Below are positions 31,567-39,008 of a stretch of 43,687 nt of DNA, piece by piece. A model generated the notes under the pieces. That model worked only from the letters and a program-made list of their open reading frames with translations, ran no database searches and was not told the origin of the DNA. This DNA is from an uncultured Pseudomonadota bacterium. GTDB taxonomy: Bacteria > Myxococcota_A > UBA796 > JAFGLY01. Position numbers and translations under genes: made by a program. The stretch lies in the NCBI GenBank assembly GCA_937912125.1, contig CALDOK010000067.1, positions 1 to 43,687 of the forward strand, read 5' to 3'. The first letter of the stretch is position 1. Each line of letters starts with the position of its first letter.

Positions 31567-33282
31567 ATGGCGAGCCTGCTCCGTGCAGCGCTGGCGACCC
31601 TGGTGACGCCGCCGCCGCCCTTGGTCGACCTCCTGCGCTTCCTGCGGTTCCGCGGGCGAGGGCTGGTGGTCGTGGATCTGGGCGCCCCCACCTGGCGGCG
31701 TCCCGGTGGGCAGCAGCGCCTGCTGCAGGCCCTCACCTGGCTGCGGGACGATCCCATGATCCGCGCGGTGCGGATCGAGCTCGACGGCGCCCGGGGCTCC
31801 TGGGCGGCGCTGCAGTCGGTCCACGCGGGCCTGCGTCGCCTGGTGGACGCTGGCAAGCCCGTCTACGCCCAGCTGCGCAGTGGCGGTAACGCCGAGCTCT
31901 TCCTGGCCTCGGCGGCCACCCGGGTGTTCATGTTCCCGGTGGGCGAGCTGCACGCGGCGGGTCTGGCCACCCGCATGATCTTCCTGGGCGACGCCCTGGC
32001 TCGGCTCGGGGTCGAGGTGGAGCTGTTCACGGCCGGGGCCTTCAAGAGCGCGGGCGAGCCCCTCACGCGATCCTGCCCGTCAGCCGAGAACCGTCAGGCC
32101 ATGCAGTCCCTGCTGGACGATCTGCAGGACCAGCTGGTCCAGGCCATCGCCACCGGCCGTGGCCTCGAGGCCGGCCTGGTCCGGCAGGCCCTGGCCGAGG
32201 CGCCGCTGTCCGCCGAGCGCGCCGTCGAGCTGGGGCTTGTGGACGAGCTGGCCTACGACGATCAGATCGGGGCGCGCATCGAGGCCCTGTTGGACTTCGA
32301 GCCGCGCACGAGCTCGGCCTCCGGGTGGTGGCGCTTGCTGCGCATCCGGAACCTCTGGCACCGGGTCGCCGGAGCCGGCACGCCCGTGGCTGTGGTGCGC
32401 CTCGCGGGGCCGGTGGTGGACCGCGGGCCCGAAGGCGGGGGGCGTGAGGTCATCGCCGCCGACCGCGTGGTGCCCCTGCTGGACAGCCTGCGGGACAGCG
32501 ACGCGGTGCGCGGTGTGCTCATCACCGTGGACAGCGGCGGTGGTTCGGTGCTGGCCTCGGAGCGCATCTGGCGCGCGGTGCAGCGCCTGCAGGAGGCCAA
32601 GCCCGTCGTGGCGCTGTTCCAGGGGGTGGCGGCCAGCGGCGGCTACTACCTGGCGGCGCCTGCCCGCTCCATCTACGTGCAGCCGGGCACCATCACGGGC
32701 TCCATCGGGGTGATCGGTGCGCGGATCATGCCGGGCCGGGTGCTCGAGCGCCTGGGGATCCATGGCGCCACCCTGCGCACGGCGCCCAGCGCGGATCTGC
32801 CCCTGGGCAGCCGCGCCATGACCGCGCCCGAGCGGCGGCGCATGGAAGCCTCCATCGCCCGTTACTACAAGCTCTTCCTCCGGCGGGTGTCGGGTGGGCG
32901 GCGGCTCCCCGTGCGCCTGGTGGAGCCCCACGCCCAGGGCCGCGTCTGGTCGGGCCGGGCGGCCAAGGAGCACGGGCTCGTGGACCGGCTCGGCACCTTC
33001 GACGACGCCCTGCGCCGCGTCTACGAGCACCTGAGCCTGCGCCCGGGGCGCTGGGTGCTGCCCCGCTGGGATCTGTCCAACGCGGCCCAGTCGCCAGCGC
33101 GGCGCGTGCTGCAGGCGCTGATGGCCGATGCCAGCGTGGGGGATCCCACCATCGCCACCCTGCGCAAGCTGGTGGAGACCCTGCGGATCCCGGCGGTGCT
33201 CGAGGCGCTGCTGGCCAGCTCGGTGGGCCCTGTTGCCCAGCCCCTGGCCCTGATGGAGTGGGAGCCCCCCGAGTCCGGCTGA
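31567..33282 (+). CDS. sppA: Signal peptide peptidase SppA (long form)
   Basis: A 571-aa serine protease of the S49 family, long form with two tandem half-domains, which degrades cleaved signal peptides at the inner membrane. The catalytic Lys lies in the first half (AGAFKSAGEPLTR) and the nucleophile Ser in the second (GVAASGGYYLAAP), followed by GTITGSIGVIG. ITVDSGGGSVLASE is also typical. The long form is usually about 610 aa. The usual N-terminal membrane helix is not obvious here; the first 30 residues are only moderately hydrophobic (MASLLRAALATLVTPPPPLVDLLRF). AGGAGG precedes the ATG. Confidence 0.93.
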   Translation: MASLLRAALATLVTPPPPLVDLLRFLRFRGRGLVVVDLGAPTWRRPGGQQRLLQALTWLRDDPMIRAVRIELDGARGSWAALQSVHAGLRRLVDAGKPVYAQLRSGGNAELFLASAATRVFMFPVGELHAAGLATRMIFLGDALARLGVEVELFTAGAFKSAGEPLTRSCPSAENRQAMQSLLDDLQDQLVQAIATGRGLEAGLVRQALAEAPLSAERAVELGLVDELAYDDQIGARIEALLDFEPRTSSASGWWRLLRIRNLWHRVAGAGTPVAVVRLAGPVVDRGPEGGGREVIAADRVVPLLDSLRDSDAVRGVLITVDSGGGSVLASERIWRAVQRLQEAKPVVALFQGVAASGGYYLAAPARSIYVQPGTITGSIGVIGARIMPGRVLERLGIHGATLRTAPSADLPLGSRAMTAPERRRMEASIARYYKLFLRRVSGGRRLPVRLVEPHAQGRVWSGRAAKEHGLVDRLGTFDDALRRVYEHLSLRPGRWVLPRWDLSNAAQSPARRVLQALMADASVGDPTIATLRKLVETLRIPAVLEALLASSVGPVAQPLALMEWEPPESG

Positions 33283-33324
33283 CCCACCCCAGGTGGTGGT
33301 CGCCCAAGATCGCGGCGTCTGCGG

Positions 33325-33330
33325 TACAGT
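33325..33330 (+). promoter_or_regulatory. Possible -10 element before the MopE/VCBS gene
   Basis: TACAGT in GGTACAGTGC lies 24 bp before the ATG at 33355. It belongs to the recurring TAnnnT set; no -35 match. Confidence 0.35.
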
Positions 33331-33354
33331 GCTGCTTCACGCGCTGGAGGCTGC

Positions 33355-35130
33355 ATGAGGTCCCTCCCCTTCCCGGCGCTCGCCCTGGTGTTGGCGGGCT
33401 GCCTGGTGAACACCGAGCTGTACGAGGACCTGAGCGATGGGCTCGCGGTGGAAGAGGGAGACGTGGACCTCGACGGCGACGGATGGCTGAGCGAGCAGGA
33501 CTGCGACGACGACGACGCCACGGTGCACCCCGAGGCGGACGAGCTGTGCGACGGGGTGGACCAGGACTGCGACGGGCAGGTGGACGAAGACGCGCTGGAC
33601 GCCGCCACCTGGTACCAGGACGGCGACCAGGACGGCTGGGGCGGGGGGCAAGGCCTCGCCACCTGCGATCAGCCCAGCGGTTGGGTGGCCAAGGGGGGGG
33701 ACTGCCACGACGATCAGGCCACGGCCTTCCCCGGGTCCACGGCCCCTGAGTTCCCGGGGGACGGCATCGACCAGGACTGCGACGGCCTGGACGGCTGCTC
33801 GGATCTCGACTGCGACGGTCTGCCCGATCTGGTGATCCCCTCCCAGAACAACGACGATGGCTTCGCCAGCTTCTCGCCCATCTGGTTCGGCACGGGGGAG
33901 ACCCTGGGCGAGAGCCCCCACCAGACCCTGCCCAGCCAAGGCGCCATCGCGACCGTAGCTGAGGACTTCGATCGGGACGGCTGGATGGACCTGGTGCTGG
34001 TCGGCTACCACTACGGCGACTCCTACGATCTGGATGCGCTGATCTACTGGGGCAGCCCGGATGGGCTGGACGCGGGTCGGAGCGGGTCCGTGGGCACCTC
34101 TGCGGCCCTGGACGCGGCGGTCGCCGACCTGGATCACGACGGCTTCCCCGATCTCATCCTCAGCTCGGGCAACGTCGACCCGGGCGAGGCCACCATCCAC
34201 TGGGGCTCCGTGGAAGGCTTCCTCCCGGGCGCCGCCACCACCCTGCCCACCTCCGGGACCTTCCGGATATTGGTCAGCGACCTGCAGGGGGACGGCTGGG
34301 AGGATCTGGTCTTCATCAGCCACGGCTCGTCCCGCGGCTTCGAGACGCGCTCGTCGGTCTACTGGAATCGCGGCGGCCACTTCCTGGACGACGACTTCTC
34401 CTCCCTGCCCAGCACCGGAGCGGTGGACGGCGTGTGCGTGGATCTGGATCTCGACGGCTACCAGGAGATCGTGGTGGCCAACCACGAGTCCGAGGACAGC
34501 CTCGAGCTGCTGGTCAGCATCCACCACGGTAGCGCCGAGGGCTATGACGACGCCGCTGTCACCGAGATCAAGGCCTTCGGCGCCATCGCGGTGGCCAGCG
34601 CGGACCTGGACCGGGATGGCTGGCCCGATCTGGTGGTGGCGCACAACAGCTCGGACAGCACCAGCCAGGTGGACAGCGCCGTGTACTGGGGATCCGCCGA
34701 CGGCGTCACCGGCGCCGAGGCAACGGCGCTCCCCACCGGCGCCGCCAAGGACGTCGCCATCGCGGATCTGGACCAGGACGGCTGGCTCGACGTCATCTTC
34801 GCCAACTACTACGGCCTGCACGGCACCAGCACCGAGTCCACCGTCTACTGGGGTTCGGTGGATGGCTTCTCGTCTGTGGGCAGCACCGGCCTGCCCACCG
34901 TGGGCGCCCAGCACGTGGTGGCCCGGGACATGGACCAGGATGGCTGGCTCGACCTGCTCTTCACCCAGTACACCAGCGGGGCGAGCTACGTGATCCCCTC
35001 CTACCTGTACTATGGCAGCCCCGGCGGCTTCACCGCCGAGCACCGCGAGGATCTGCTGGTGGACGGGCCCTGGGGGCGTGCCCTGGTGCTGGGGGCCCCG
35101 GCGCCGGACCTGCGGGGAGGCGCGCGATGA
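33355..35130 (+). CDS. MopE-like / VCBS-repeat surface lipoprotein
   Basis: A 591-aa exported lipoprotein (MRSLPFPALALVLAGC). Residues about 35-150 hold MopE-like metal-binding repeats, Asp- and Cys-rich (DLDGDGWLSEQDCDDDD, ELCDGVDQDCDGQVDED, GDGIDQDCDG). The rest is a series of FG-GAP/VCBS repeats, each with a calcium loop such as DFDRDGWMDLVLVGY, DLDHDGFPDLILSSG, DLDRDGWPDLVVAHN and DLDQDGWLDVIFANY, about seven blades, probably a beta-propeller. Such proteins are common on the surface of myxobacteria. GGAGG precedes the ATG. The stop overlaps the next start (ATGA), which couples the two products. Confidence 0.88.
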   Translation: MRSLPFPALALVLAGCLVNTELYEDLSDGLAVEEGDVDLDGDGWLSEQDCDDDDATVHPEADELCDGVDQDCDGQVDEDALDAATWYQDGDQDGWGGGQGLATCDQPSGWVAKGGDCHDDQATAFPGSTAPEFPGDGIDQDCDGLDGCSDLDCDGLPDLVIPSQNNDDGFASFSPIWFGTGETLGESPHQTLPSQGAIATVAEDFDRDGWMDLVLVGYHYGDSYDLDALIYWGSPDGLDAGRSGSVGTSAALDAAVADLDHDGFPDLILSSGNVDPGEATIHWGSVEGFLPGAATTLPTSGTFRILVSDLQGDGWEDLVFISHGSSRGFETRSSVYWNRGGHFLDDDFSSLPSTGAVDGVCVDLDLDGYQEIVVANHESEDSLELLVSIHHGSAEGYDDAAVTEIKAFGAIAVASADLDRDGWPDLVVAHNSSDSTSQVDSAVYWGSADGVTGAEATALPTGAAKDVAIADLDQDGWLDVIFANYYGLHGTSTESTVYWGSVDGFSSVGSTGLPTVGAQHVVARDMDQDGWLDLLFTQYTSGASYVIPSYLYYGSPGGFTAEHREDLLVDGPWGRALVLGAPAPDLRGGAR

Positions 35131-35978
35131 TCGCCGCGGTCCTGGCTCTGGCTCTGGCGGCCCCCGTTCACGCTGGCTGTGACGATGCCGACGCCTTCGT
35201 GGGGCGCGCGGAGCAGGCGGTGCTCGAGGAGAGGCTCGACGAGGCCGGCGCGGCCCTGCGGGACGCCGAGGTGGCATTCTCCTGCGGCCCCCTGGCCCCC
35301 CCCGATCTGCTGGTGCGCTTCTGGTTGGCCCAGGGCGCCCGGGAGACCCTGCTGGGCGACGTGCGCGCGGCCGCGATCTCGTTCCGGTCGGCCGCCACGC
35401 TGGCCCCGGATCACTGGCCCATCGACTACGGCATCAAGCCCTACATCCAGTACAAGGCGGCCTCGGAGCTCTGGCTGGCCCAGGGCAGCGTCCAGCTCCA
35501 CCCTGATCCAGGCATGCGGGTGACCGCCCTGGACGGTGCCATCGTGGTCTTCCCCGCGCCGGCCCTCGAGGGGCTGCACCTGGTCCAGGTGGGGCCCAGC
35601 GCCCAGGCCATGGAGTTCGCCAGCTTCGTGCGGGTCCAGCCCGACGAGCCCACCATGGTGCTCACGGGGCTGCCCGCTCCCGCCGCAGACGGGTCCACCA
35701 GCCACGAGCCTGTGGTCCGCCTGGCGAAGCCTCGCATGAAGGTGCGCGGTCCCGGCCAGCGCGCGGTACGCATCGGCGCCCTGGCGGTAGGGGGCACGGC
35801 CGCCGTGTTGGCCGGGGGTGGGGCCTGGCTGGCCCGCGCTCAGGACGACGTGATGCGGGAGCAGACCACCCAGGTCGATCTCGACGCCGTCTATGCACGC
35901 CAGCAGGCCTACGCCGCGGCCACCTGGGGCCTGGCGGGGCTGTCGGTCGTGGGGCTGAGCGTTCACTTCGCGCTCTGA
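35127..35978 (+). CDS. Exported TPR-like protein coupled to the MopE/VCBS lipoprotein
   Basis: A 283-aa protein with a signal peptide (MIAAVLALALAAPVHA, cleaved before GCDD). The first half is helical and TPR-like (AFVGRAEQAVLEERLDEAGAALRDAE..., RETLLGDVRAAAISFRSAATLAPDHWP), the middle is beta-rich, and two hydrophobic segments follow near 215-235 and 265-283. No domain is certain. Its ATG overlaps the preceding stop (ATGA), so it probably works with the VCBS lipoprotein, for instance in its export or anchoring; that is inference from the gene order. Confidence 0.75.
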   Translation: MIAAVLALALAAPVHAGCDDADAFVGRAEQAVLEERLDEAGAALRDAEVAFSCGPLAPPDLLVRFWLAQGARETLLGDVRAAAISFRSAATLAPDHWPIDYGIKPYIQYKAASELWLAQGSVQLHPDPGMRVTALDGAIVVFPAPALEGLHLVQVGPSAQAMEFASFVRVQPDEPTMVLTGLPAPAADGSTSHEPVVRLAKPRMKVRGPGQRAVRIGALAVGGTAAVLAGGGAWLARAQDDVMREQTTQVDLDAVYARQQAYAAATWGLAGLSVVGLSVHFAL

Positions 35979-36002
35979 CGTGCGGCACCGGGCGGCGTGA
36001 TC

Positions 36003-36008
36003 TAAGAT
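36003..36008 (+). promoter_or_regulatory. Possible -10 element (TAAGAT)
   Basis: TAAGAT lies 21 bp before the ATG at 36030, in the 51-bp gap after the TPR-like gene. No -35 element was found. Confidence 0.35.
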
Positions 36009-36029
36009 GCCTGCTACTGCGAGGTCCCC

Positions 36030-36884
36030 ATGCGCGCGCTGATGATGGTTTTTCTCCTGGCCGGCTGCACCGAGTACGACCTCGGGCGGGACAAGGATCC
36101 CCCCGTGACCGACGACGACACCGGGCAGGTGGGCGACTCCGGTGCCGAGACCGATGCTCCCGACGACACCGAGCAGCCCCAGGACTCCGACCCTCCCATC
36201 GATGAGACGGGCCTTCCTCCCGACGCCGCCACCGATCCCATGTACGCCCACACCGCCAACACCCTGTTCAGCGTCGAGCCCGAGTCGCCGTGGGGGGTGC
36301 TGCGCATCGGGGCCTTCGTGGACGCCTCCGGGGGCCCGGTCACCGACATCACCGACGTGGCCATCGACACCGACGGCATCATGTACGCGGTGAGCTTCGA
36401 CACCTTGTACAGGGTGGACGCCAGCAACGGGCAGGTCAGCACCCTGGGCCCCGCTGGGCCCACCGATCTGAACGCCCTGACCTTCCTGGCCGACGGCACC
36501 CTGCTGGCCGGGGGTGGCAGCGACCTGTACCAGGTGGATCCCTCCAGTGGTGCCTTCACCCAGATCTCGAGCATCGGGGACTGGTCCTTCGCCGGTGACA
36601 TGGTGGGCCTGCCCGACGGCCTGCTCTACTGCGCCATGAGCAACACCGGCACCGGCACCGCGAGCGCGCTGGTGGTCTACGACCTGGCCGGTTCGTCCAT
36701 CGTGCGCACCGGCAACACCGGCACCGGCTCTCTGTATGGCATGGCCTACGCCGAGGGCTGGCTGTTCGGCTTCAACGCCGACGGCAGCATCTTCACCCTC
36801 GACCCCACCAGCGGCCGCGCCACCCGCGTCACCGACACCGACGATGTCTGGTGGGGGGCCACCACCAACCCGGTGGTGTGGTAG
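36030..36884 (+). CDS. Beta-propeller lipoprotein with Asp/Thr-rich linker
   Basis: A 284-aa lipoprotein (MRALMMVFLLAGC). A low-complexity acidic linker of about 55 residues (DDDTGQVGDSGAETDAPDDTEQ) separates the lipid anchor from a C-terminal domain of about 200 residues. This domain has repeated blade-like strands: DVAIDTDGIMYAVSFDTLYRVDASNGQV, LTFLADGTLLAGGGSDLYQVDPSSG and EGWLFGFNADGSIFTLDPTSG. It is propeller-like (DUF6923-type or SMP-30-like); no catalytic residues are evident. GAGG precedes the ATG. Its stop is 3 bp from the stop of the opposite transglycosylase gene. Confidence 0.78.
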   Translation: MRALMMVFLLAGCTEYDLGRDKDPPVTDDDTGQVGDSGAETDAPDDTEQPQDSDPPIDETGLPPDAATDPMYAHTANTLFSVEPESPWGVLRIGAFVDASGGPVTDITDVAIDTDGIMYAVSFDTLYRVDASNGQVSTLGPAGPTDLNALTFLADGTLLAGGGSDLYQVDPSSGAFTQISSIGDWSFAGDMVGLPDGLLYCAMSNTGTGTASALVVYDLAGSSIVRTGNTGTGSLYGMAYAEGWLFGFNADGSIFTLDPTSGRATRVTDTDDVWWGATTNPVVW

Positions 36885-36887
36885 CTC

Positions 36888-38978
36888 CTATTCCCCGTAC
36901 GCCTGGTGGTAGGCCATCAGGAAGCCCAGCACCCGACGCACGTAGCGGCGGGTCTCGCCGTACGCGATGTCCTCGGCCCAGGCGTCCAGCACGAGCTCGC
37001 CCTCGACCTCGCCAAGCCAGCGCTCCACGGCCTCCTGGCCGCCGTTGTAGCCGGCGATGACGAAGGGCAGGGTCTGGCTGTGGCCCAGGCCCTCGAAGTG
37101 CTCGTGCAGGCGCCGCAGCTCGGCGCTGCCCAGGCTGGCATTGTAGGCGCCCTGATACAGCAGCGAGGGGTCGTAGGGGCGGTCGGGGTAGCGCTGGGCG
37201 TGCAGGCGCTCACCCAGGTCGGGCATCACCTGCATCAGCCCCCGCGCGCCAGCCCAGGAGGTGACGCTGGGGTTCAAGGCGCTCTCGGCGGTCATGATGG
37301 CGTAGGGCAGGTAGGGATCGAGGTTCGAGCCCGCCAGCACCTGGTTCACCACATCGGCGTGGGGCCGTGGCAGACAGATCTCACGCTGCTGAGGGTCGTC
37401 CAGGGCACCGGAGCAGCGGACCCCCGCCAGCTTCTTGCCCCGCTGGGTCTCGCCCACCTCCACCAGCCTGCGGCCCACGGCCAGCCGGGTGGCGGGGTCT
37501 GCACCCTGGGCGGCGGCGGCCACCGGGCCCAGGGCGTCCAGGGCCAGGTCGTACAGGCCCACGCTCAGCAGGGCGTCGGCGATGGCGGCCTCGGGGTGGG
37601 CGGCCACGAAGGTCTCGGGCAGGGCGGGCAGGGCAGGGGAGGGCGTCGCGGGCACGGTGGGCAGGGCGCCGATGTGCTCCAGGGCGAACCAGGCCCGCCC
37701 ATCCGTGGGCCAGCGCTCGGCCAGGCTTTGCAGGGCGGAGGCCTCGCCGGCGCCGCCACCCGCGCGGGCCTGCCAGTACGCGGCGCCCGAGGCCAGGGAT
37801 GAGCTCGGGTGTTCCTTGACCAGGCGGCTCCACGCCGTGACGGCCTGGTCTGGGCGGTCCTGCTTCCAGTGGCACCAGCCGATGAACCACAGGGCCTCGT
37901 CGGCATGCTTCGAGCCAGGGTAGCGGCCCAGGTGGGCCTCGAGCTCGGTGATGGTCTGGTCCAGCAGCCCCTGATCGAGCGCCGAGTAGCCGATCTTGTA
38001 GCTGGCCGTGTCGCCCTTGCCGTGGGTGGGGTAGCGCTGGAACAGGGCGGTGTAGAGGTTGACGGCGCCCTGGTAGTCGCCGGCCCGGTAGGTGGCCAAG
38101 GCATGCTTGTACAGGGTCTCGGCCCCCACCGCGGCGGGGCTGCCCAGGCGCTGATAGGACGCCACGGCGCAGGTGTAGTCGCGGCCGTCGTAGCAGGCCT
38201 CGGCCATCACCCGTGCGTCGGGGAGCGAACCACCCGCCGCCTCGATCTGTCGCAGCAGCTCCAGCGCGGCGCCGGCGTGGTTGGCTGCCATGAGCGCCTG
38301 CACCCGCTGCATGGCGTGGGAGCGGCCCTCGGCGCTGCTCAGCTCGGGCACCGCGCTGCCCAGGGCGCCCAGGCGCACGGCGGCGCGGTCGGACCAGGGG
38401 CTGGCGGCGTGGCGGATCCATGTAGCCAGGTAGGTGGTGATGGCGGGCTGCACGTCGCCGCGCTGCTCAGCGGCGAAGGCCAGCCAGTACCGGGCCTCGG
38501 GCTCCTGCTCGCCCTCGAGCTGGGCGCGCAGGTCGTCCCGGGCTTCGAGGCCCAGGCCCTGGGCCACCAGGGCCTTGTCCCGCAGCAGGCGCAGCTCCGG
38601 GCTGAGGGACGACAGGGGGCCGAGCCCTTCGATCGCCGCCTGGGCCGCGGCGGCATCCTCGCCGCTGGGCAAGGCCGTGGGCTCGGGGGTGGCCATCAGG
38701 ATCTCGGCCTGCACCAGGGCGGGGTAGTGCCCCAGGCTGCCGCGCTCGGCGGCGGCGCTGGCATAGGAGACGGCCTGCTCCTTGGCGCCGGTGCGCGCGC
38801 TGCAGCGGGCCCCCAGCAGCAGCTGGGCCGCACCGAGCTCCGCCTGGTCCTGGGCCTCGAGCTGCGCGACCACCCGGCCGCAGTCGCCCACCATGGCGGC
38901 GGCCCGCAGGGCGCCGGGGTCGAGCTCGGCGTGGGCGGGGTACAGGGCGAGCAGGAGGGAGAGAACAGCGGGGATCAT
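36888..38978 (-). CDS. Slt70-like soluble lytic transglycosylase with TPR repeats
   Basis: A 696-aa periplasmic muramidase that cleaves peptidoglycan to 1,6-anhydro ends. After a signal peptide (MIPAVLSLLLALYPAHA), about 480 residues of TPR-like helices form the ring or scaffold (for example ALATYRAGDYQGAVNLYTALFQRYP and ELEAHLGRYPGSKHADEALWFIGWCHWK). The C-terminal SLT domain (about 545-690) has AIMTAESALNPSVTSWAGARGLMQVMP with the catalytic Glu, and YNGGQEAVERW. GGAG lies before the ATG. It starts 30 bp after the stop of the metallopeptidase-barrel gene, so the two are co-transcribed. Confidence 0.93.
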   Translation of the reverse strand: MIPAVLSLLLALYPAHAELDPGALRAAAMVGDCGRVVAQLEAQDQAELGAAQLLLGARCSARTGAKEQAVSYASAAAERGSLGHYPALVQAEILMATPEPTALPSGEDAAAAQAAIEGLGPLSSLSPELRLLRDKALVAQGLGLEARDDLRAQLEGEQEPEARYWLAFAAEQRGDVQPAITTYLATWIRHAASPWSDRAAVRLGALGSAVPELSSAEGRSHAMQRVQALMAANHAGAALELLRQIEAAGGSLPDARVMAEACYDGRDYTCAVASYQRLGSPAAVGAETLYKHALATYRAGDYQGAVNLYTALFQRYPTHGKGDTASYKIGYSALDQGLLDQTITELEAHLGRYPGSKHADEALWFIGWCHWKQDRPDQAVTAWSRLVKEHPSSSLASGAAYWQARAGGGAGEASALQSLAERWPTDGRAWFALEHIGALPTVPATPSPALPALPETFVAAHPEAAIADALLSVGLYDLALDALGPVAAAAQGADPATRLAVGRRLVEVGETQRGKKLAGVRCSGALDDPQQREICLPRPHADVVNQVLAGSNLDPYLPYAIMTAESALNPSVTSWAGARGLMQVMPDLGERLHAQRYPDRPYDPSLLYQGAYNASLGSAELRRLHEHFEGLGHSQTLPFVIAGYNGGQEAVERWLGEVEGELVLDAWAEDIAYGETRRYVRRVLGFLMAYHQAYGE

Positions 38979-39008
38979 CAGCGTCTCCAGGGGTGGCCCG
39001 GCGAGGGG

